Position numbers and translations under genes: made by a program | The notes under the pieces: model-generated | The model's database searches: none | What the model was told of the DNA's origin: nothing | What the model saw: the letters and a program-made list of their open reading frames with translations, nothing else | In this document: piece by piece, positions 56,844 to 64,000 of the stretch | Layout of the letters: every line of letters starts with the position of its first letter | Numbering within the stretch: position 1 is the first letter of the stretch | Assembly: GCF_000025185.1 (NCBI RefSeq) | Contig: NC_013720.1 | Span: 4,712,001 to 4,776,000 of the forward strand | From: Pirellula staleyi DSM 6068 | GTDB lineage: Bacteria; Planctomycetota; Planctomycetia; Pirellulales; Pirellulaceae | Reading direction: 5' to 3' | Length of the DNA stretch: 64,000 nt

Positions 56844-57209
56844 TTATGCGCGGCGATCATGTCGGGCGTAGCGAACATTCAGCAGTTCGTCAGCCGACTC
56901 GTCATCGCCGATGTAGAGCAGGTCTTCATTACGAGCGATTTCTGCGGGGATCGGTGGCGCGGATAGCGACGTTTCCGATACCTGAGGTATCAATTGTTGA
57001 CGGATCGTCGACAAGTCATAAGCCCCGACTATCGAAGAGGCTGCGCACCAAATGAGTGCCTCCAGCGACTTCTCGCTACTCACCAGCAGGGTGGCTGGCA
57101 GGGCAATTACGACACCCCACACCGCCAGGTAGCCCCAAGCTTGCCATTGACGAGGCTTCACGCCCCAACGACCACTCGACGAACTAAACCAGGCTGGGTT
57201 TCCAAACAT
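56844..57209 (-). CDS. Small hypothetical membrane protein
   Basis: The 121-residue protein has two hydrophobic segments (AWGYLAVWGVVIALPATLLV and ALIWCAASSIVGAYDL) near residues 22-60 and a soluble acidic C-terminus. ATG 57209 has GGAG eight bases upstream. I do not recognise the family. It lies 71 bases downstream-to-upstream of the kinase-like gene on the same strand (kinase start at 56772), so the two may be in one operon, with this gene first. Confidence 0.65.
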   Translation of the reverse strand: MFGNPAWFSSSSGRWGVKPRQWQAWGYLAVWGVVIALPATLLVSSEKSLEALIWCAASSIVGAYDLSTIRQQLIPQVSETSLSAPPIPAEIARNEDLLYIGDDESADELLNVRYARHDRRA

Positions 57210-57830
57210 GGCAATCAACTCCGTAAACTCGAGGACCTATCTTGCACCACCACAGATCGTGGGGTAAAGCCAGTCATAACCAGGGAGGGGAGCTTTCAGG
57301 TGCGGATGCGGCTCTTATCAGTAACGGCTGATTCTCGCCCCCAAAAAGCTCGCCAGACAGAACATAGTATTGACCACAACCATTTGCTGTTAAAGCAGTT
57401 AGCAACATCGTCCGAGCGTAGCTAGGCTCTCATCGATCTCGATGTTCCATGCCACTAACTGTCTAGTTTCGGCCTTAATCGCTGCTGCAAATGGGCCAGA
57501 CTGAAACAGCCCCCAAGGCAAGCGCTTTCTCCTGAGGGATTGTTCGACTTCGACGAGCAAATCTTGACCAAACGCCCCGCAAAATCGTTGCGCAGGACCA
57601 CATAGCGGAACTACAGAGAGTCACCATGTAAAAATAGAGAATCTAGGGGGCTAGTGCCGAGCGATCCGAAAGTTCTGAGTATTCGGCCTGTACCGGTTCG
57701 ATGAAGAGAGACAACTATAACGATTTTCCGAGAGCTCGCGATGGTTACTCGGAAGAAGCGCAACCGACAACTCCGCACGTTTGCGTTGGCCCTCGATCGC
57801 ATCGCCACAACTCCACGGAAGGGACTTTCG
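57210..57830. other. Intergenic region, no gene seen
   Basis: The 621 bases between the small membrane protein and the Cys-rich protein hold no convincing frame, known RNA or repeat. An in-frame ATG at 57741 could extend the following gene by 30 residues but would bury its signal peptide. Confidence 0.4.
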
Positions 57831-58628
57831 ATGATTCGCACGACGCTCCTAATCACCGCAGCAACGATGCTACTGATCCCCAGCAGCCTCTTTGCCCAAA
57901 CCGGCATGCCGGGCCAATCGATCGTCCGACCTGTGGGGCACGCCGCCTGGGCCGACTACCACTCATCCGAAATGCACGGCGCCTCGCTGCACGGTGGCTG
58001 CGGTTGTGGATGTAGTGCGCCGATCGCTGCCGGCCCCTGCTGCAATTCGTGTCAGCCCTGCTGCCGACCACTGCTGTCGATCGTACCCAACGCCATTCGT
58101 GGGGTCGGACGCGTGCTCAGCTGCATTTTGCCCTGCAACAAATGCTGCCACGGTGGCTGTGGAATTGGGGGCTGCTCCAGTGGATGCTGCGATGCTGGCC
58201 CTAGCTGTGGATGCTCGTCGGGTATGCCAACGATGATGCACAGCGATCCCTTCATGGACGATCCTGTTGCTCCGCCGATGCCACCCCGTGAAACCCGCGC
58301 TGCTCCTTCACGCTACCCAAGCTACGTGTCGCCCAAAGTAGCGTCGCGCCCTGTCACCGCCCGCCCCACGACTCAGCAACGCACCACCACCATGAAGCCA
58401 GCCGTGAGCAACGATAAAGTGGCTTCGCAGCCAACGTATTCGGGTGTCAGCCGCGCTGCCCACACCGACGAGAACGAGCGTTCGGTGCTGAAGACCGCTT
58501 CTGCTGAAACGGAAGTTGCCGCTCCACGCAAAATCGTGGCTCCACCACTTTCGGCTCGTCGCATTTCGAGCAAGTCGGATGCCTCGCTCACGAACTTCGA
58601 AGTTCCTGTGAATCCGCTTCGCAAGTAA
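57831..58628 (+). CDS. Secreted Cys-rich protein
   Basis: The 265-residue protein has a signal peptide (MIRTTLLITAATMLLIPSSLFAQ). A Gly/Cys-rich region near residues 50-130 holds 18 Cys in about 78 residues (HGGCGCGCSAPI, GPCCNSCQPCCRP, then NKCCHGGCGIGGCSSGCC). A Pro/Thr/Ser/Arg-rich, probably disordered C-terminus follows. GGAAGGG ten bases upstream supports ATG 57831. The Cys pattern could form disulfide cross-links of the cell wall protein type known in planctomycetes, or bind metal; both are inference. A strong bidirectional terminator follows. Confidence 0.75.
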   Translation: MIRTTLLITAATMLLIPSSLFAQTGMPGQSIVRPVGHAAWADYHSSEMHGASLHGGCGCGCSAPIAAGPCCNSCQPCCRPLLSIVPNAIRGVGRVLSCILPCNKCCHGGCGIGGCSSGCCDAGPSCGCSSGMPTMMHSDPFMDDPVAPPMPPRETRAAPSRYPSYVSPKVASRPVTARPTTQQRTTTMKPAVSNDKVASQPTYSGVSRAAHTDENERSVLKTASAETEVAAPRKIVAPPLSARRISSKSDASLTNFEVPVNPLRK

Positions 58629-58677
58629 CTCGAGAATAGCCACTAGCGTCTTGCGTTAGTTCGGCAAACGTCAAAAA

Positions 58678-58725
58678 AAGAGCCGCGCGAAAGATTCAGT
58701 CTCTCGCGCGGCTCTTCTCTTTTTC
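58678..58725. terminator. Bidirectional rho-independent terminator
   Basis: A perfect 13-base inverted repeat, AAGAGCCGCGCGA at 58678-58690 and its complement at 58704-58716, has a T-rich run on the right and an A-run on the left. It lies between the convergent Cys-rich gene and PLP enzyme genes. Confidence 0.9.
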
Positions 58726-58744
58726 TTGATGAACCAGCGTCTGC

Positions 58745-59887
58745 TTACGCATTCAGCGCTTGATCGAGATCGGCGATTAAGTCGTCCGCATCCTCGAGCC
58801 CGACCGATAAGCGAATCAGTCCATCGGTGATTCCGTTAGCAGCCCGCGCTTCGGCGCTGTAGCTGGCGTGCGACATGCTGGCAGGCTGTTCGATCAGCGA
58901 CTCCACAGCCCCCAGGCTCACCGCTAACTGGAACAACTGCGTGGCCTGACAAACGCGTTTAGTTTTTTCAAGATCGCCGCGTACTTCAAACGTGAGCATC
59001 GCGCCGAAACCGCCGGTCATCTGACGCGCGGCAATTTCGTGCCCCGGATGCCCCGGCAAGCCAGGGTACAGCACGCGAGAAATACGAGGATCAGCGAGCA
59101 ACCAATTCGCAATCTTCATAGCCGTACGCGACTGCTCGAGCACGCGTAGCTCGAGCGTTTTCAGCCCGCGGCTCGCGAGAAAACACTCGAGCGGCCCCAT
59201 GACGTTGCCAGTGGCGTTTTGCAAGAAGTAGAGCCGATCGAGGAGCGCCTTATCTTTCACCACCAGCACACCACCAAGCAAGTCGCTGTGACCGCCGATG
59301 TACTTTGTGGCCGAATGCATCACGATATCGGCCCCCAGTTCCAGCGGACGTGTCAGGACTGGCGTGGCAAATGTGCTATCGACCCCCACGAGTAATCCGC
59401 GCTCGTGGGCGAGTTTTGAAACGGCCTCGAGATCGGTGATCGACATCTGCGGATTGCCGGGCGACTCGAGCCACAGCATTTTGGTCTCGGGACGAATCGC
59501 GGCGGCGACAGCAGCCAGATCCGTGGTGTCGACGAGTGAAACTTTCACGTTGTAGCGATCGACCACGCGATGCAGCAGGCGATAGGTTCCGCCGTAAATA
59601 TCGCGCCCCGCCAGAATGTGATCGCCAGCGCTCAGCAGCATCACAGCGGTGTGAGTTGCTGCCATGCCCGAGGCGAAAGCGAGTCCTCCGATGCCCGACT
59701 CCAGCGAGGCAATCGTGGTCTCAAAACCTTTGCGAGTTGGATTGCCACTACGCGAGTAATCAAACTCGCCCCACACACCCGCGCCTGGTTGCACAAATGT
59801 TGACGCGAGATGAATCGGTGGAACCACGGCGCCGGTCGCTGCATCGCGATGCACTCCGACATGAATCGCGCGGGTACGAAATTTCAT
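58745..59887 (-). CDS. Cys/Met metabolism PLP enzyme (cystathionine gamma-synthase/lyase type)
   Basis: The 380-residue enzyme belongs to the Cys/Met metabolism PLP family. PPIHLASTFV and FDYSRSGNPTRKGFE hold the tetramer/PLP contacts, ASGMAATHTAVMLL the phosphate loop, and HSATKYIGGHSDLLGG the Schiff-base Lys. Candidates are cystathionine gamma-synthase, gamma-lyase or beta-lyase; I cannot decide from sequence. ATG 59887 is used; a TTG at 59902 would add five residues. A paralogue lies 58 bases upstream on the same strand, so they probably form one operon. Confidence 0.92.
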   Translation of the reverse strand: MKFRTRAIHVGVHRDAATGAVVPPIHLASTFVQPGAGVWGEFDYSRSGNPTRKGFETTIASLESGIGGLAFASGMAATHTAVMLLSAGDHILAGRDIYGGTYRLLHRVVDRYNVKVSLVDTTDLAAVAAAIRPETKMLWLESPGNPQMSITDLEAVSKLAHERGLLVGVDSTFATPVLTRPLELGADIVMHSATKYIGGHSDLLGGVLVVKDKALLDRLYFLQNATGNVMGPLECFLASRGLKTLELRVLEQSRTAMKIANWLLADPRISRVLYPGLPGHPGHEIAARQMTGGFGAMLTFEVRGDLEKTKRVCQATQLFQLAVSLGAVESLIEQPASMSHASYSAEARAANGITDGLIRLSVGLEDADDLIADLDQALNA

Positions 59888-59945
59888 AGCACTCTCACTC
59901 AATCTAGCCTCAAAATCGTCGACCGAAACACAGTCCCGCAGCTCG

Positions 59946-61151
59946 TTACGACTTCGGTCGAGCCTCTAGTGCTTGTGCAAGATCGGCAATCAGATCTTCA
60001 CTGTTCTCGATACCACAAGCCAGACGAATCATGTTGTCGTAAATCCCAAATCGCTTGCGATCTTCTGGCGGCACTTCAAAGTAGCTCATTACGAGCGGCT
60101 GTTCGATTAGCGACTCGGCCCCACCTAGACTCGGAGCAATCCGCGCGATCGTCGACGCATCGACAATGGCTGCCGTCTCCTTCCAGTCGGCATCCTTGAT
60201 CTCGAACGTAATCAGACCACCGAAACCGCGCATCTGCTTCCGCGCGATCTCGTAATAAGGATGCGTTTCGAGGCCAGGATAGTAGACCTTCGAAACACGC
60301 GGATGAGCCGCCAAGAACTTGGCCACGGCCAAACCGTTTTCGTTGTGCCTCTGCATGCGGAGTTCAAACGTCTTGAGGCCACGCTCGAGCAGGTACAAAT
60401 TGTGGGGCGAATTGATCGCACCCATGATACCGCGCAATTTGCGCACAGGATCGAGTTTTGCTTTGCACCCGGAGATCACGCCGGCGAGCAAGTCGTTGTG
60501 TCCACCGAGATATTTGGTGGCCGAGTGCAGCACGTAATCGACACCGTATTCAATCGGCCGAACATTCAGCGGTGTGGCAAGGGTTGCATCGATGAGAGTT
60601 TCAACACCATGCTGCTTACCAATCGCCGCGAACTTCTCCAGATCCACGACACTGAGATGCGGATTGGTAGGGGATTCGCTGACGAGCAGCTTTGTGTTTT
60701 TGTTTACCGCCGCGCTCATTGCGTCGTAGTCGCACGCCTTCACTTGACGCGTAACGACACCAAAACGCGAAAGTTGCTTGGTACAGAACTCGCGGCTGCG
60801 GTGATAACATTCGTCGAAGAAAACGACTTCGTCGCCAGCGCTCAATTTGGTCATCAGTAGACCGACGATGGCGGCCATGCCACTCGAATACACAATCGCA
60901 TCTTCTGCGCCATCGAGTGCGGCAAGTTTTCGCTCGACAACCCGCTCGTTGGGATTACCGTAGCGACCATATTCGCCGCGATCTTGCTTCTGCTGAATGA
61001 AATCGATCACCGCCTGGGTGTTGGTGAACGTGAAGGTCGACGCGCAAACGATTGCGTCGGTGATGGCGTGGCCAATTTTTTGACGATCTTCGCCCGCGTG
61101 AACGGCAAGAGTGCCGTCGCCAGGACGGGTACGATTTGGTTGCGAAGACAT
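59946..61151 (-). CDS. Cys/Met metabolism PLP enzyme, paralogue (cystathionine beta/gamma type)
   Basis: The 401-residue paralogue of the next gene has the same landmarks: SSGMAAIVGLLMTKL, DECYHRSREF, LLVSESPTNPHLSVVDLEKF and HSATKYLGGHNDLLAG with the PLP Lys. The N-terminal TFTFTNTQAVIDFIQQKQDR is distinct. Presence of two different family members in tandem suggests complementary steps of transsulfuration or methionine synthesis. It starts after GGAG ten bases upstream and is probably the first gene of the pair. Confidence 0.92.
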   Translation of the reverse strand: MSSQPNRTRPGDGTLAVHAGEDRQKIGHAITDAIVCASTFTFTNTQAVIDFIQQKQDRGEYGRYGNPNERVVERKLAALDGAEDAIVYSSGMAAIVGLLMTKLSAGDEVVFFDECYHRSREFCTKQLSRFGVVTRQVKACDYDAMSAAVNKNTKLLVSESPTNPHLSVVDLEKFAAIGKQHGVETLIDATLATPLNVRPIEYGVDYVLHSATKYLGGHNDLLAGVISGCKAKLDPVRKLRGIMGAINSPHNLYLLERGLKTFELRMQRHNENGLAVAKFLAAHPRVSKVYYPGLETHPYYEIARKQMRGFGGLITFEIKDADWKETAAIVDASTIARIAPSLGGAESLIEQPLVMSYFEVPPEDRKRFGIYDNMIRLACGIENSEDLIADLAQALEARPKS

Positions 61152-61554
61152 GCTTAGCGAACTCCAGCAGTGGATCTGTGCAAACTTTCAAACTTGGTTT
61201 GCGGCGACAAGCGGTCGCAGATCCTTCACTGCCAGTGGTTCGTCTCTCAGGAGCCAAGTCGGGCTCGAAAAGAGAGTAACTCGGAGCCAAAAGGGGTCGA
61301 AACATCGACCCAAGCTGGCTTGGGGCATCGCTCTACGATCATCGCCTGAGGGGCAAAGTTCGCCGAGCAATCGTCGCTCAAGGTTCGAGCAGGGGGGAAC
61401 CCTTAGGTCGACGATGAAGTGGCTCTTTAGCAGTGGTAGGCTGCAAGCGGCCGCAAATCCCTAACGCAATTAATACTAGATTGCCGCCCGATTCTTCACA
61501 AGTGGCAACTTCGGGCGGCAGGTTCACGAAATTCGGGCAAAACCTTTTGAGGCA
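61152..61554. other. Intergenic region, no gene seen
   Basis: The 403 bases between the DUF3500 gene and the PLP enzyme genes hold short frames without domain content. It should carry the promoter of the PLP pair on the minus strand. I see no repeat or RNA. Confidence 0.4.
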
Positions 61555-62616
61555 TTACTTTGCGGCGGATGCTTGGGAATCGATCGGCAGGGCAAAATCG
61601 CCCCGGACATCGCGCCACACACAGTGAATGTGATTGGCCGGATTACCAGCAGCGTCGGGCTGAATGTTGACAAACTCGATCTGGAAAGTAGGACCTTGCA
61701 CGAGGTAGTAGTGTCCTTCCCCGAGTTTCTGAGCTCCGGCCCAAGCGAAATAGATTTTGCCAAAGCCTGCTTCGTCGATCTCTTTCCAGCGACGAGCGGC
61801 GATGTCGTCGGAAACGGTATCGGTGTAGACCTTGATCAGCTTGCGGAGCAATTCTTGCTGCTCACCCGAGAGTTTTTCGGCGGCGATGCCAGCATCGGCC
61901 GTCACCATCGGCTGTGGCTTGCCAGCGTTGCGTACTTCCGAAGGACATTCTGGTGAAATCACAGCCACTTGCTTTTGTTCAGCCGACAGCGAGCCGAGTA
62001 GTTCGAAGGCCACTGCCTCTTCACCGGCCAGAATTTCATCTCCCTTTTTGAAGCCTTCGAGGTAATCTCCCATCAACTTCGCTGGATTGGCAGCGAGTGC
62101 GAGAGGGGACGACGAAATCACTTCCCCTTTGTCGATCACAAAGCTGAGGGACATGTGATGCCCCTCGATCGATAATCCCCAGCGGCCGTCGGCTGTCGGT
62201 TTCCCAAACAGCGTGAAGTAGTAACGTTCAGCATCGCGAAGCGGTGTGCCGGTTTTCTTCTTCTCGAGTTCCTTTAGCAGGTTTTCAGTCGCCATGATCC
62301 GAGTAGCTTTGGTGTAACCGATCTTGCTGAGTGCCGTGGCCAGCAACTTGTGAGCGGCTGCACGCTGAGCTTCATTCATCTCGCGAATCTGCAACCCTTT
62401 ACGCTCATTCTTGGGAATGAAGTGCCAGTCGACACGCGCTGGCGCATCGTAGTCCATGGCTGCTTTTTTCAGCTGACCTTCATCGAGCATCGCCAGAAAA
62501 GCCGCGCCACTGGCAGAAAGCTCTTCACCAGCACCAACGCGTCGCAGCGAACTCCAGGCGGTGGCACCCGCAAGCACAATGGCCAAGCATGTGATCAGCC
62601 GAATCGCATTGTTCAT
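61555..62616 (-). CDS. Secreted DUF3500 family protein
   Basis: The 353-residue protein has a signal peptide (RLITCLAIVLAGATAWSSL) and a mature part with the DUF3500 pattern: MDYDAPARVDWHFIPKNERKG, YYFTLFGKPTADGRWGLSIEG, HHMSLSFVIDKGEVISSSP, KIYFAWAGAQKLGEGHYYLV, QIEFVNIQPDAAGNPANHIH and VWRDVRGDF. The family is common in planctomycetes and other environmental bacteria and has no settled function. AGGA eight bases upstream of ATG 62616 supports the start. Confidence 0.9.
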   Translation of the reverse strand: MNNAIRLITCLAIVLAGATAWSSLRRVGAGEELSASGAAFLAMLDEGQLKKAAMDYDAPARVDWHFIPKNERKGLQIREMNEAQRAAAHKLLATALSKIGYTKATRIMATENLLKELEKKKTGTPLRDAERYYFTLFGKPTADGRWGLSIEGHHMSLSFVIDKGEVISSSPLALAANPAKLMGDYLEGFKKGDEILAGEEAVAFELLGSLSAEQKQVAVISPECPSEVRNAGKPQPMVTADAGIAAEKLSGEQQELLRKLIKVYTDTVSDDIAARRWKEIDEAGFGKIYFAWAGAQKLGEGHYYLVQGPTFQIEFVNIQPDAAGNPANHIHCVWRDVRGDFALPIDSQASAAK

Positions 62617-62788
62617 GACAAAATCCTTCACGCGGGAGAGTAGCGCGAGATTCGTTGTTCTGGAGGAAGGCGAAAGGGAAAGGACCTGGGGAGAATTTCG
62701 GCCTGATTACAGGGCCGAGGTGGGTTCCGAAGTATAGCCGACCCGCCGAGCATGTTCCACCAAGTTTCGGGAGATTTTGCCGACAAGA

Positions 62789-63550
62789 TTACTCCGGCAA
62801 ATGGGGCCCATGATCCTCTTTTTTCGGGTCCCGATCGTGATGCTGTTGATTCAAGTGCAAATGCAAATCGGGCCGCGTATCGACGAGCCACTCGATCTTG
62901 GCGTCGGAGAAGTTTCCACCATCCAGGTAGAGAGATTCCAGCTTCTCCAGTTTTGTAAATTTCTCGAGCGATGCATCGGTGATTGGCAAATCGATGAAGT
63001 GAATCCGTTTGAGCTTCGGAAACGTTGCGAGGAGGTCCATTGCCTCATCGTCGAGCAGGGGACTTGAGAGTCGCAGCTGAACCAGATTCGGGAGGGTCGC
63101 TAGTTTTTTGAGACCCGCTTGGGTGATGGTGGTTTGCGGAATATTGAGAATCACCAGCGACTTGATTTGCGAGATTTCATCAGCAGCTGCGTCGTCGATT
63201 AGTCCGCTGCGAATGCGGAGATGAATCAAGCTTGGAAGAGAGCGAAGCCCCTTTAATCCAGTCGCCGACAGACTGTTCTCTGCATGATCGAACTGCAGAA
63301 TCGCAATCTCGGGGGTCTTCAGCAGCGATTCGCAGGCGGCGTCGTCGACAGGCGTGCTTGTTAGTTGCACTTTGTCGCTCTTTCCCGAAACAACAGCCGC
63401 CAGTTGCTCAGCAAGTGTTGGCTCGGATGAAACCACAGCCGAGGAGCCCGGTAAATCGAGGTCAGCAGGCGTGTTGCTACAGCCTCCGCAGAGCAGATTA
63501 AGAGCGACCAGCATGCCGAGCTTCAACGGTGGGCAACATCGCAAAAACAT
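62789..63550 (-). CDS. Leucine-rich repeat lipoprotein
   Basis: The 253-residue protein has a lipobox (LNLLCGGC). Leucine-rich repeats of the planctomycete type follow, with steps such as GLKGLRSLPSLIHLRI, AGLKKLATLPNLVQLRL and SLEKFTKLEKLESLYLDGG. A His/Asp/Lys-rich end follows. LRR proteins bind other proteins; the location is likely the membrane surface of the periplasm. It lies 33 bases downstream of the partial gene that begins beyond the window and shares its strand. Confidence 0.85.
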   Translation of the reverse strand: MFLRCCPPLKLGMLVALNLLCGGCSNTPADLDLPGSSAVVSSEPTLAEQLAAVVSGKSDKVQLTSTPVDDAACESLLKTPEIAILQFDHAENSLSATGLKGLRSLPSLIHLRIRSGLIDDAAADEISQIKSLVILNIPQTTITQAGLKKLATLPNLVQLRLSSPLLDDEAMDLLATFPKLKRIHFIDLPITDASLEKFTKLEKLESLYLDGGNFSDAKIEWLVDTRPDLHLHLNQQHHDRDPKKEDHGPHLPE

Positions 63551-63582
63551 GAAAAACCAGTTCGCAATTTTTGGGTGAGTGG

Positions 63583-64000
63583 TTAGCCGAGCAATTTTAG
63601 TTCAACCGCCAGAGCCAGATCCGAGGTTCGCTCGATCGTAAACTCGCGCGAGGTGCCGCGGTAGTGAATCTCGACCACCGCTGGCAAATCTGCAGATTGC
63701 TTGGACGACTTAACAACAAGTTCAGCCGCTGCTCGATGCGCCCGCTCATCCAGCGATCGAACAAGTGCCATGGGCCCGACGAAGTTCCTGGGTGTAATCA
63801 AAACACAGTTTTGTGCGGCATCAGAATTGGCAAAGCGTGCGAGCCCTTCGTTTTCCACTTGCGAGCGGCCGAGAACGATCAGTTCGTGCGCCGGTGTCAC
63901 GAGTAGCTTCCCCGCCTCGAGCAATCGCAATTCATCAACCTCGATTGGCTGGGTCAACCGAAAGGCATGTAGCAGCCGCTCGACAAACACCTCGTCGTAA
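63583..64000 (-). CDS. DUF814/NFACT-R-like C-terminal domain (start beyond window)
   Basis: The frame is open to the window edge (an in-frame GTG at 63990 is not a likely start), so only the C-terminal 138 residues are seen. They resemble the DUF814/NFACT-R-2 region found at the end of some tRNA thiolation-like proteins: HELIVLGRSQVENEGLARFA, then NFVGPMALV and AAELVVKSSKQSADLPAVVEI. A fusion with a thiouridylase-type domain upstream would be expected but cannot be seen. Function is inferred only from this similarity. Confidence 0.6.
   Translation of the reverse strand, partial: YDEVFVERLLHAFRLTQPIEVDELRLLEAGKLLVTPAHELIVLGRSQVENEGLARFANSDAAQNCVLITPRNFVGPMALVRSLDERAHRAAAELVVKSSKQSADLPAVVEIHYRGTSREFTIERTSDLALAVELKLLG

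Noticed and set aside
1-64000. tRNA, rRNA, insertion sequences, integrases, phage genes and CRISPR arrays
   Set aside because: Reading the gaps showed no cloverleaf-like sequence, transposase, integrase or regular direct repeats; a search program could still find a divergent tRNA or small RNA.

Overview
The window looks like a chromosomal piece of a planctomycete, most likely of the Pirellula/Rhodopirellula group. This is inferred from gene content, not from a database search. The pointers are lipoprotein-type leucine-rich-repeat proteins, a one-gene sulfatase, a DUF3500 protein, tandem DUF6268-like barrel proteins, an FHA protein, secreted Met/Pro/Gly- and Cys-rich proteins, moderately high GC and weak ribosome binding sites. 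There is no phage, transposon, integron, CRISPR array, rRNA or tRNA that I can see.

Layout. (1) 1-6396: the tail of an operon of three large inner-membrane/periplasmic proteins. The first is a PilM-like protein joined to a PilN-like membrane part, and all three carry long Met-Pro-Gly repeats. (2) 6628-16324: housekeeping and metabolic genes: adenine phosphoribosyltransferase, a lipoate ligase-family protein, a HEAT-repeat membrane protein, a YdeP-type molybdopterin oxidoreductase, a membrane-fused spermidine-synthase-like protein and an AI-2E family transporter. (3) 16427-19102: a small accessory stretch holding a tandem-domain membrane protein, a protein with a C-terminal TNT-type (NAD+ glycohydrolase) domain behind an N-terminal hydrophobic segment, and a short ACP-like membrane protein. 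(4) 19274-24441: a YhaN/YhaO (SbcCD-like) pair with unusual features. (5) 24706-25635: nadC.

(6) 25885-41426 is the centrepiece, a nearly complete type IV pilus/type II secretion-like locus on one strand. It runs from four prepilin-like proteins (resembling the minor pseudopilins I, J, K and H) through PilM, PilN, PilO, a PilP-like protein and the secretin, then a sensor kinase, a receiver protein and a STAS protein, then the GspE/PilB ATPase and the GspF/PilC platform protein. A major pilin (GspG/PilA) and a prepilin peptidase are not in the window. Together with region 1, the window holds two separate PilMNO-like modules.

(7) 41652-64000: ribosomal protein S21, a TIGR01212-type radical SAM protein, FHA and Dabb proteins, two paralogous barrel proteins, a sulfatase, a lipoprotein alpha/beta hydrolase split by a frameshift at a C8 tract, CsrA with a long tail, a UVR-motif protein, an acyl-CoA dehydrogenase, a second histidine kinase-like protein with a degenerate ATP site, a Cys-rich secreted protein, two tandem Cys/Met-metabolism PLP enzymes, a DUF3500 protein, an LRR lipoprotein and the end of a DUF814-like gene.

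The most interesting items are the TNT-like toxin-domain protein, the sensor-receiver-STAS module embedded in the pilus/secretion locus, the SbcD-like protein that has lost metal ligands, the frameshifted hydrolase, and the three-gene Met-Pro-Gly repeat operon.
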